Assembly: GCA_002340405.1 (NCBI GenBank) | Contig: DDLZ01000080.1 | Location: forward strand, 9,686-15,035 | DNA from: Bacteroidales bacterium UBA2559 | Lineage (GTDB): Bacteria; Bacteroidota; Bacteroidia; Bacteroidales; Bacteroidaceae | Reading direction: 5' to 3' | DNA: 5,350 bases | Position numbers and translations under genes: made by a program | Notes under the pieces: model-generated | The model's database searches: none | What the model was told of the DNA's origin: nothing | The model's input: the letters and a program-made list of their open reading frames with translations, nothing else | Shown: one piece after another, positions 1-5,350 of the stretch | Layout of the letters: the number at the start of each line of letters is the position of its first letter | How positions within the stretch are numbered: position 1 is the stretch's first letter

Positions 1-104
1 CCATTGCTATCGCCACCTTCCGAACTACCCTCATCCTCATTACATCCCACAAAAAACAGCGCAAGTGCTGATAACATTAAAATTGAAATTTTCTTCATAT
101 TCAT
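1..104 (-). CDS. N-terminus of a probable surface lipoprotein (partial)
   Basis: Only the first 34 codons are inside the window; the gene runs off the left edge. The translation begins MNMKKISILMLSALALFF and continues VGCNEDEGSSEGG. This is a lipoprotein (type II) signal peptide: a Lys-Lys n-region, a hydrophobic stretch, and an FVGC lipobox with the lipidated Cys at residue 21. The residues after the Cys (Asn-Glu-Asp-Glu, then Ser/Gly/Glu) resemble the acidic export signal that sends Bacteroidota lipoproteins to the cell surface, so an outer-leaflet location is inferred. The Ser/Gly-rich stretch would be a flexible linker before a domain that cannot be seen. The start could be the ATG at 104 or the one at 98, which gives the more usual MKK start. 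The gene has its own likely promoter just upstream and begins 59 bases after the arabinofuranosidase stop. Its function is unknown. Confidence 0.8.
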   Translation of the reverse strand, partial: MNMKKISILMLSALALFFVGCNEDEGSSEGGDSN

Positions 105-137
105 AATTGTTGTATTATTATTAGTTGTTTATGGCTG

Positions 138-168
138 CAAATATAGTGAATATTACGTAAATATTAAA
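138..168 (-). promoter_or_regulatory. Bacteroidota-type promoter for the lipoprotein gene
   Basis: Reading the minus strand, TATATTTG at 145-138 is an exact match to the Bacteroidota -7 consensus TAnnTTTG. TTTA at 168-165 matches three of four bases of the -33 element TTTG, with a 19-base spacer, which is the usual distance. The octamer ends 33 bases before the ATG at 104, so a leader of roughly 25-30 bases is expected. The -33-like element overlaps the stop codon of the upstream arabinofuranosidase gene. The leader is A-rich with no clear Shine-Dalgarno sequence. The -7 element is well supported; the -33 element is weaker. Confidence 0.65.
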
Positions 169-2551
169 GATTTGTTACAAATCTAATATCAAACAGTCTT
201 GGACATACATTTTCCTCTTTGGGTCGGAATGTGATACGTATCTTTTCTTTTCCCTCAATCAGAGAATCGTCAATCTTGTACTCCTTGCGGACTATCTCTT
301 CACGGCCGTTGTTTGCAAAATCTGTTTCCGAGAGAAAAAGCTCTCCGTCAATAAGAATCTCCAGTCCGCGCTGACGGCCTCCCTGACCGCTTTCATTACC
401 CCAGTAACCGATGGAGAGCGAGAGTGATCTCTTACCTTCGGTATAGAGGTCATAACTGAAACTGCCTCCGCTACGTGCCGTACGGTATGCCTTGTCGTTT
501 TGACGTCCGGTCATGGAATTTTCGCTCGTTATTTTGTGGTCGGCTTCGGGCTGCTGTTCGCCGGGTACAATGGCATCTATCGTACGGCGGTCAAGAATGA
601 GCATTGCCTCTTCACGTGCCTTAATTTCTTGCAGCATACTGTTATATTCACTGCCTGACAGTGCTAAAAAGTATATTGCGTACCGGCTGTCATGCAGACT
701 GAAGAAAGGCTCTAACTCAATATTTGGGAAGAGGTTTTCGTCAAACAGACCTTTGGCAGAAAAGTGCAGGGGTTTTCCTGGAACAGGCTGCAGGGCACTG
801 ACTTTTGATTGCAGCTCGCTTGGTGAACCTATCAGAATAGGTGTTTCGGCTACCGGAACAAGCGGACCATGGGCTATGTGACTCCAGCGTCCGTCATCGG
901 CCACAAGACCTGTCAGATTTTGATTTCCCGTGCGTGCTGAGAGTACAATAGGACCTCTTTTGATGGCTACATAATCATCGGTATTGTCAAGCCATTCCAG
1001 GGTTGTCTGCATGGGCAGAGATATCTCTACAATATCGCCGTTTTTCCATTTGCGGTCAATGGCAACGTATGTTGAGGTTTGCGCATTCTCTGCATACTCC
1101 TTGCCGTTTACCTTAATGCTGAAGTCCGATGTGGTCCATTCGGGACAGCGTATCATAAGACGGAATTTCTTGCCTCTTTTGAGCTCAAATGTAAGCTTGG
1201 AGGATTCGGAATAGGGAAATTGTGTCTCTTGGGTAACTATACAGTTTTTGTCGTCCCAGTTCAGGCGCGACGCCACAAACATATTAACGTAGAGTTCCTT
1301 ATCCTCATTATGAGTGTAAACAAACTCTCCGTACATACCATGGTTCTCCATACCTGTACCTACGCAGCACCACATGCCTTGGTTTACATCCGAATAGACA
1401 CGGTAGTGAGCCGGTCTGAGCGAAGTAAAATATACATATCCGCCATGTTCGGGATGTTGGGTCGAGAGTATGTGATTGAACATTGCCTTTTCATAAAAAT
1501 CGGCATACTCTGCCTTGGGATCAATGGCAAAGAGAAACTTAGTGAGTTTGAGCATATTGTTGGTGTTGCATGACTCCGGACCCTCGCGATGTTCTACATA
1601 GCTATGGTAATCCGATTTGGCAGGGAAGTGCTCACTGCGGCTGTTACCGCCTATTACCACCGAACGGTGATTGGCTACGCGGTCCCAGAAGAATTCGGCG
1701 GCACTGCGCGAGCGTGCATCATTCTCATCCAGCCCTGCCACACGGGCGTAACCTACAGCCTTGGGTACCTGAGTGTTGGCATGCCGGTTATCCAGATTGT
1801 CTATGCCGTTGGTCATACTGTCAAATATCTCCTTATGACAGAAACGTTTAGCCGCATCAAGATACTTGCGGTCACCGGTCATTTGGTAAGCATCGGCAAA
1901 AATCTCGTTCATTCCGCCGAACTCAGTAGCGGTCATCTGCTCCATCTGGTTGTCATCAAGTCCGGATATAATTCCTAAACCCCAGTCGCAAAATTTGAGA
2001 AACATTTCCTTGCCCTGTTCTATCCCGGCATATAGCCATGCGTCACGCAGACCCGCATACATCTTATGTACATTGTACCAGGGCACCCAGGCGCGACGGT
2101 AGAGACCGAAATCACCTTTGCTTAGATTACCCCATAGTTGTTTACTGTTGGGTACACCACCCAGGTAGCCGTCACCGTTAGCATCCTGACAACGTTTGAG
2201 TTCGTCAAGCACATAGAGCAGATGGTCATAACACTCTTTGTTCCCTGTAGCGGCATAATGTATGGCTAAGGCCGATACGTAGTGTCCGCCCACATGTCCG
2301 TCCAGACCTTCCCAGTTTGGGAAGAGCTCGGCTTTTTTGGGTAATCCCGCCTCTTTTAGGAATGGAGCCAGCAGGCGATCCATATCATATTGCAAGAGTA
2401 CTTTTACATTAAGATCCATTGCATGCTTAAACGGTCCGTCAAGCAGTTCCACCTGATTCAGGTTGAACGTGTTTGTGTAGAGCCTGTCCTGGGCCGATGT
2501 TGAAAGTACAACCAGCGACAGGAAAAGTGCGAATAAGGATTTTCTCATCAT
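164..2551 (-). CDS. Secreted beta-L-arabinofuranosidase, DUF1680 superfamily (GH146-like, GH127 relative)
   Basis: A complete 795-residue glycoside hydrolase predicted to release beta-linked L-arabinofuranose from plant glycans. Residues 1-20 form a type I signal peptide ending STSA, with Gln21 as probable mature N-terminus, so it works in the periplasm or beyond. Residues about 30-410 match the DUF1680 (alpha/alpha)6 catalytic domain, with GHVGGHYVSALAIHYAATG near 85-103. The family zinc/cysteine centre appears intact: E326-S-C328 and C395-C396 correspond to Glu338, Cys340, Cys417 and Cys418 of Bifidobacterium HypBA1 (GH127), with C395 as nucleophile. E307 in SRSEHF is the likely acid/base (HypBA1 Glu322). 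A beta-sandwich (about 410-540), a DUF4986-like region (about 590-670, with RTIDAIVPGEQQPEADH) and a C-terminal DUF6805-like beta domain (about 672-793) follow; this layout fits GH146 enzymes such as BT_0349 better than GH127. The start is ATG 2551; ATG 2548 is also possible. It has its own promoter. Exact linkage and substrate cannot be read from sequence. Confidence 0.92.
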   Translation of the reverse strand: MMRKSLFALFLSLVVLSTSAQDRLYTNTFNLNQVELLDGPFKHAMDLNVKVLLQYDMDRLLAPFLKEAGLPKKAELFPNWEGLDGHVGGHYVSALAIHYAATGNKECYDHLLYVLDELKRCQDANGDGYLGGVPNSKQLWGNLSKGDFGLYRRAWVPWYNVHKMYAGLRDAWLYAGIEQGKEMFLKFCDWGLGIISGLDDNQMEQMTATEFGGMNEIFADAYQMTGDRKYLDAAKRFCHKEIFDSMTNGIDNLDNRHANTQVPKAVGYARVAGLDENDARSRSAAEFFWDRVANHRSVVIGGNSRSEHFPAKSDYHSYVEHREGPESCNTNNMLKLTKFLFAIDPKAEYADFYEKAMFNHILSTQHPEHGGYVYFTSLRPAHYRVYSDVNQGMWCCVGTGMENHGMYGEFVYTHNEDKELYVNMFVASRLNWDDKNCIVTQETQFPYSESSKLTFELKRGKKFRLMIRCPEWTTSDFSIKVNGKEYAENAQTSTYVAIDRKWKNGDIVEISLPMQTTLEWLDNTDDYVAIKRGPIVLSARTGNQNLTGLVADDGRWSHIAHGPLVPVAETPILIGSPSELQSKVSALQPVPGKPLHFSAKGLFDENLFPNIELEPFFSLHDSRYAIYFLALSGSEYNSMLQEIKAREEAMLILDRRTIDAIVPGEQQPEADHKITSENSMTGRQNDKAYRTARSGGSFSYDLYTEGKRSLSLSIGYWGNESGQGGRQRGLEILIDGELFLSETDFANNGREEIVRKEYKIDDSLIEGKEKIRITFRPKEENVCPRLFDIRFVTNL
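168..184. repeat. Perfect 17-bp palindrome at the 3' end of the arabinofuranosidase gene
   Basis: Two 8-bp arms, AGATTTGT and ACAAATCT, flank a single central T. The palindrome covers the last five codons of the arabinofuranosidase gene and touches the -33-like element of the next promoter. As DNA it has the symmetry of a dimeric-regulator site. As RNA it could form a weak AT-rich hairpin (6-bp stem, 5-base loop) followed on the minus strand by TTAATATTT, which might act as a poor terminator. The symmetry is seen directly; either role is inference. Confidence 0.4.
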
Positions 2552-2579
2552 TTCTTCATTTTGGTTTTACATTAAAATT

Positions 2580-2587
2580 CAAATATA
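2580..2587 (-). promoter_or_regulatory. -7 element of the arabinofuranosidase promoter
   Basis: TATATTTG on the minus strand matches TAnnTTTG exactly and is identical to the octamer before the lipoprotein gene. It ends 28 bases before the ATG at 2551, predicting a leader of about 20-25 bases. No good TTTG lies at the normal 19-base distance; the nearest candidate, ATTG at 2605-2602, is only 14 bases away. The promoter may therefore be weak or activator-dependent. The surrounding leader is A/T-rich and has no clear Shine-Dalgarno sequence. Confidence 0.6.
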
Positions 2588-2619
2588 ACTAATTTGTTTT
2601 ACAATTTCAGTATGAAACA

Positions 2620-2639
2620 GCTGATTTTTTTGAATCAGC
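2620..2639. other. Stem-loop, 7-bp stem, just upstream of the arabinofuranosidase promoter
   Basis: The arms GCTGATT (2620-2626) and AATCAGC (2633-2639) pair perfectly around a six-base TTTTTG loop. It sits about 30 bases upstream of the TATATTTG element. No U-tract follows on either strand, so it is unlikely to be a standard terminator. It could be an operator half-site pair, part of the barrel gene's 3' UTR, or chance. The role is unknown. Confidence 0.35.
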
Positions 2640-2657
2640 CGTTGCCTTGTTTAGATG

Positions 2658-2682
2658 TATTGTATGATAAAGTTCTACAATA
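2658..2682. other. AT-rich stem-loop abutting the strong terminator hairpin
   Basis: TATTGTA (2658-2664) and TACAATA (2676-2682) form a 7-bp stem with an 11-base loop. The last base is shared with the foot of the 17-bp stem at 2682-2723, so the two hairpins would stack or compete. On the minus strand it comes directly after the strong hairpin. It is AT-rich and weak alone. Confidence 0.3.
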
Positions 2683-2723
2683 AATTATCCCGGAAATCAT
2701 ATTTCAGATTTCCGGGATAATTT
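2682..2723 (-). terminator. Strong hairpin, likely terminator of the outer-membrane barrel gene
   Basis: A perfect 17-bp inverted repeat: the arm at 2682-2698 pairs with 2707-2723 around an 8-base loop (ATATTTCA on the plus strand). The GC core is CCCGG/CCGGG, flanked by A/T pairs. It begins 46 bases beyond the barrel stop codon and before the next promoter, the expected place for an intrinsic terminator. On the minus strand the sequence after the core is TAATTTATTG, only moderately U-rich. On the plus strand it is followed by TAATTTCGTCTTTTAATTTT, so it may stop transcription from both sides. The hairpin is certain as sequence; termination is inferred. Confidence 0.72.
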
Positions 2724-2743
2724 CGTCTTTTAATTTTAAGACG
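2724..2743. other. Small stem-loop between the barrel stop codon and the terminator
   Basis: CGTCTT (2724-2729) and AAGACG (2738-2743) form a 6-bp stem with an 8-base T-rich loop. It directly abuts the 17-bp stem, so a minus-strand transcript would fold two hairpins in tandem. It may help protect or process the mRNA 3' end. The role is not established. Confidence 0.35.
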
Positions 2744-2768
2744 TATGGACTTTATGGTATTTCTATGT

Positions 2769-5350
2769 TTAGAATCTACCTCCTCCTCCGAAGCCGCCCA
2801 TGCCTCCTCCGAAGCCGCCCATACCTCCTCTGTAGCCTCCTCCGAAGTTACCCATACCGCGACCGCTCATACTTTGACGTGCGTTACGGTCACCGAATAT
2901 TGAGAGACGGTAAATCACTGATGCCATGAAAAAGCTGTTGATGTTCTTGTTTTCGGTATCGGTACGTGAGGTGGCGCTCATAGAACGTTGTACCGTGCTG
3001 CGCTGGTGCAGGATATCGTAGGCTGCAAGCTGCAGAGTGGCTTTGTTGCCCTTCAGGAAAGAGAAGGAGACTGATGCGTTCCAGACAAGTTCGTCGGTAT
3101 TCATTTCACTGTCATATCCGCGACGGCTGTTCATATTCAAATCGGTACCAAGTCGCATGTTCCTCCATGGAATGTATGCCATGATGCTTGTTCCGTAGCT
3201 GTAATCGTAGGTATCCATGTTGCGCTCAGGCTGAAGGTCGTTTGTTGAATGACTGTAATTCAGATTACCGTCCAAAGAGATACTCAGATAATCATCGCGG
3301 TATTCAAAGCTCAATCTCTCGCTTGCACCGGTGGTATTGCTCTTACGAAGTTGAGCGTCGCCACCCATAATTTGTGCCCAACTCTCCTGATGTCTGTAGT
3401 TACCCGATGTATTTGTCGTTATCGAGTAGCGGTCATCAGGGAATGTGTAGTTATACATAAAACTAGCGTTACCATTCCAGTTGGCAAAGAAACCATCCAT
3501 ATTTTCAGGTCTGCTTTCGGTACCGCCGTTGGGCAGCAGGTTCGTCTTGTTCTGAATCTGGCGCAGGGTGTTGCTTACGCTTGTATTGATATTGAAACTA
3601 CCCATAGTTACCGGGTTGTACTTTTGGTATCCCAGACTCAAACTGTTGTTGAAGGTCGGTTTCAGACCGGGGTTACCGCTTGATACGCGGAACGGGTCGG
3701 TATCATCCCTGATGTCAAGCAACTGCTGCATTGAAGGTTGGCTTGAACGGCCGTTGTAACGGATATTGAACTGTTCCTGACGTGTGAATCTGTAACGGAA
3801 CTGAACGGTAGGAGTCCAGTTGAAGACCGTGCGTGAAAGCAATGTGTCTTTTACGCCCAGACCGCTATAATTCATCTTTGAATACTGCGGAAGAACGGAT
3901 AGACCTACCGTAAAGTTATACGTATTGTCTGTGCTGTTCTTACGGAACTGTAACTGTGCGTTCTGATCGTAGTTGTAGTAGAATGAATTGGTACTCAGTT
4001 TTTCATCACGTATAAGCTGGTTGTCTTCATAAATCCAGTCGGGGTTACCCCAGAGATTTGCCAGTTCATCGGCCATATTGTATGTGGCACGGTCACTGTT
4101 CTGTGCGCTGTATGAGAACTGATAGCTTACTTGGAGATATGTTCCTGTTGCGATAGGTTCGGAGTATGTACCCTGGATACTATAGCTATTTCTGTCACTT
4201 GGGTTACGGTTGAAACGGTTAAGCAGTGTGTCATGCGGCTCATACTGACCTGTAGCCCTGATAAAGTTGTGCGAGAACTGTTCGCTGCGTGAGAACTGTT
4301 CGCTCTCGGAGTTGTTGATATTATATGTCCCTCGGATTGAAACGTTACGGCCGCGGTTACCGAATCGTCTTACAAACTGCAGGTTACCGCTGTACGATGT
4401 ATTTGTGCTGGTGTTCTTTGAGTTACTGTTCTGTATGTTCCAGATTGACTGATCATACAGATACTTAAGAGAATCTATAAGGTCAGCCTCGGGATCCAGT
4501 GACCCCGGCTCAATGGTGAAGCTTGCAAAGACGTCACCATACTGGGTGGGAATTTCACTTCTTGTTTTATAGATTGAGTTTGTATCTAAAGGATTGGATG
4601 CAAACTGGTATGGATCGGCTTTGAAAGTCCTTGAGTTGGACTTGTTCCAACTGTCGGATTTGCTGTATGAGAACTGGGGTTGGAAAAGCAGGCTGGTATA
4701 GTTGTCCTTATTCCACTCAATACGCATTTGTCCGCTTATACTGTTACTGCCGCTGCCGTTTTCACTTTGACGGTTGTTCCATGTATGGTCAACTATTCCG
4801 GGAGCACCGCCGGCAGCATAGAAATTTTCACCCGAAGATTTGGAACTTGACTCGTTGTCGCTGTGGCTCCAGTTGACGCTGCCGCCTACTTCATACTGAT
4901 AATTATCCTGTGACACCTCCTGGCCAAGGTTCATTGCAAAGTTGACGCCTGCGCTGTAGCTGGTGCTGATACCGCCGCCACCGCCGCCCATCATACCTCC
5001 TCTGCCGCCACCGCCCATTCCGACGCCGCCGCCCATACGCATTCCGCCACCGCGCATTCCGCCCATGCCACCTGATGACTGGCTGGCTGAGCCCATTACG
5101 GTGAACTGCTTATCCTCATCGAAACGGTTCAGTGAGGCGTTGACCTGATAAAGGGTGCTGACATCAAAATCCTCGACGCTGAGGGGACGACCGCCGCCGA
5201 CATTAAGGTTTCCAAACCAACCTTTGGCCATACCTCTTTGAACCTGCAGGTCAAGAACGGTGGTCTCCTCACCGTCATCGATACCTGTTTGGCGGGCCAG
5301 ATCGCTCTGTTTGTCGTATGCCTTCACTCTTTCGATCATATCGGCTGTGA
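2769..5350 (-). CDS. Outer-membrane beta-barrel protein, TonB-receptor-like (5' end outside window)
   Basis: The reading frame is open to the right edge: TAD precedes the Met at 5339, so that Met is internal and the start lies outside. The visible 856 residues (numbered from this Met) begin with ADMIERVKAYDKQSDLA and TGIDDGEETTVLDL, typical of the plug-to-barrel junction of the OMP_b-brl_3 (PF14905) group of Bacteroidota. The barrel then alternates aromatic/polar strands with Ser/Asn-rich loops to about residue 815. Residues 526-562 (IRYNGRSSQPSMQQL ... GNPGLKP) match a conserved motif of TonB-dependent receptors. The missing N-terminus probably holds a signal peptide and a carboxypeptidase-regulatory-like domain. 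A 34-residue Gly/Met-rich insert (90-123) and a Gly-rich tail (826-856) after the last strand are unusual. No Cys occurs in the visible part. Substrate is unknown; the lack of a following SusD gene argues against a SusC transporter. A hairpin terminator follows the stop. Confidence 0.85.
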   Translation of the reverse strand, partial: TADMIERVKAYDKQSDLARQTGIDDGEETTVLDLQVQRGMAKGWFGNLNVGGGRPLSVEDFDVSTLYQVNASLNRFDEDKQFTVMGSASQSSGGMGGMRGGGMRMGGGVGMGGGGRGGMMGGGGGGISTSYSAGVNFAMNLGQEVSQDNYQYEVGGSVNWSHSDNESSSKSSGENFYAAGGAPGIVDHTWNNRQSENGSGSNSISGQMRIEWNKDNYTSLLFQPQFSYSKSDSWNKSNSRTFKADPYQFASNPLDTNSIYKTRSEIPTQYGDVFASFTIEPGSLDPEADLIDSLKYLYDQSIWNIQNSNSKNTSTNTSYSGNLQFVRRFGNRGRNVSIRGTYNINNSESEQFSRSEQFSHNFIRATGQYEPHDTLLNRFNRNPSDRNSYSIQGTYSEPIATGTYLQVSYQFSYSAQNSDRATYNMADELANLWGNPDWIYEDNQLIRDEKLSTNSFYYNYDQNAQLQFRKNSTDNTYNFTVGLSVLPQYSKMNYSGLGVKDTLLSRTVFNWTPTVQFRYRFTRQEQFNIRYNGRSSQPSMQQLLDIRDDTDPFRVSSGNPGLKPTFNNSLSLGYQKYNPVTMGSFNINTSVSNTLRQIQNKTNLLPNGGTESRPENMDGFFANWNGNASFMYNYTFPDDRYSITTNTSGNYRHQESWAQIMGGDAQLRKSNTTGASERLSFEYRDDYLSISLDGNLNYSHSTNDLQPERNMDTYDYSYGTSIMAYIPWRNMRLGTDLNMNSRRGYDSEMNTDELVWNASVSFSFLKGNKATLQLAAYDILHQRSTVQRSMSATSRTDTENKNINSFFMASVIYRLSIFGDRNARQSMSGRGMGNFGGGYRGGMGGFGGGMGGFGGGGRF
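2782..2856 (-). repeat. 21-bp repeats encoding MGGFGGG in the barrel protein's C-terminal tail
   Basis: Two adjacent 21-bp units at 2782-2802 and 2803-2823 differ only in the last base. A third, diverged unit lies at 2836-2856, separated by a 12-bp insert (2824-2835). They encode MGGFGGG, MGGFGGG and MGNFGGG, with YRGG between. Near identity of the first two units suggests recent duplication by slippage, so tail length may vary between strains. Confidence 0.8.
4273..4304 (-). repeat. 18-bp tandem repeat in the barrel gene (SEQFSR / SEQFSH)
   Basis: The 14-base word GAGAACTGTTCGCT occurs at 4273-4286 and 4291-4304, a period of 18 bases. In the protein this gives the doubled hexapeptide SEQFSR-SEQFSH at about residues 347-357. 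It keeps frame and probably lengthens a strand or loop by six residues. It looks like a small internal duplication. Confidence 0.6.
4971..5072 (-). repeat. Gly/Met-rich low-complexity segment inside the barrel domain
   Basis: These codons give 34 residues (90-123 from the internal Met) made of 23 Gly, 7 Met, 3 Arg and 1 Val, in motifs such as GGMGGMRGGG and GGMMGGG. On the plus strand it reads as CCGCC/CCCAT-rich DNA. The segment lies between two predicted barrel strands near the barrel start (QFTVMGSAS before, STSYSAGVNFAMNL after), so it is probably a long flexible loop. The frame is intact across it. A metal-binding role for the Met residues is possible but unproven. Confidence 0.85.

Noticed and set aside
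4..186. A 60-codon plus-strand frame across the promoter region at the left edge, with a hydrophobic stretch.
   Set aside because: The hydrophobic part is the complement of the lipoprotein signal and AT-rich promoter DNA; the minus-strand lipoprotein start and promoter explain the region better.
1079..1573. A 164-codon plus-strand open frame inside the arabinofuranosidase gene.
   Set aside because: It is antisense to a gene with clear family motifs, has no recognisable domain, promoter or start signal, and is best explained as an open antisense frame.
2548..2559. A three-codon upstream frame ATG-AAG-AAA-TGA whose stop overlaps the arabinofuranosidase ATG.
   Set aside because: Such short frames arise easily in A-rich leaders, and there is no Shine-Dalgarno signal to support initiation at 2559. 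Translational coupling is possible but unsupported.
3249..3683. A 144-codon plus-strand open frame inside the barrel gene.
   Set aside because: It is antisense to well-conserved barrel sequence, including the region just beside the GNPGLKP motif, and has no independent evidence of coding.
4963..5148. A plus-strand frame encoding a proline-rich peptide.
   Set aside because: The Pro runs are simply the complement of the Gly codons in the barrel protein's Gly/Met-rich loop.
5337..5339. The Met codon at 5339 as the true start of the barrel protein.
   Set aside because: The frame continues upstream with TAD, completing the conserved plug motif, and there would be no signal peptide for an outer-membrane protein.

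Overview
The window looks like chromosomal DNA from a Bacteroidota member, probably of the order Bacteroidales. Four things support this. Two intergenic regions carry the exact TATATTTG octamer, matching the Bacteroidota -7 consensus TAnnTTTG. Starts have A-rich leaders without a clear Shine-Dalgarno sequence. One gene encodes a large outer-membrane barrel of the TonB-receptor-like type common in this phylum. Another encodes a lipoprotein with acidic residues right after the lipid-accepting cysteine. The genus cannot be fixed from the sequence alone.

All three genes lie on the minus strand, so transcription runs from high to low coordinates. At the right edge (2769-5350) is the 3' part of a gene for an outer-membrane beta-barrel protein; its signal peptide and most of its plug domain lie outside the window. 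The 217-base gap 2552-2768 holds a cluster of stem-loops, including a perfect 17-bp stem that probably terminates the barrel gene, followed by a promoter. Next is a complete gene (2551-164) for a secreted DUF1680-type beta-L-arabinofuranosidase, closest in architecture to GH146, with its zinc/cysteine catalytic centre intact. A 59-base gap (105-163) follows, with a second TATATTTG promoter whose upstream part overlaps the 3' end of the arabinofuranosidase gene. At the left edge (104-1) is the start of a lipoprotein gene whose body lies outside the window.

The barrel protein would sit in the outer membrane, the glycosidase would be exported by a type I signal peptide, and the lipoprotein is probably surface-displayed. 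The separate promoters and the terminator suggest three independently transcribed units rather than one operon, and no SusC/SusD pair is visible, so membership of a polysaccharide utilisation locus is not shown. No RNA gene, CRISPR array or insertion sequence was recognised. The least ordinary features are the Gly/Met-rich segment and Gly-rich C-terminal tail of the barrel protein, the stem-loop cluster, and a perfect palindrome at the arabinofuranosidase stop codon next to the lipoprotein promoter. No clearly new multi-gene system is visible.
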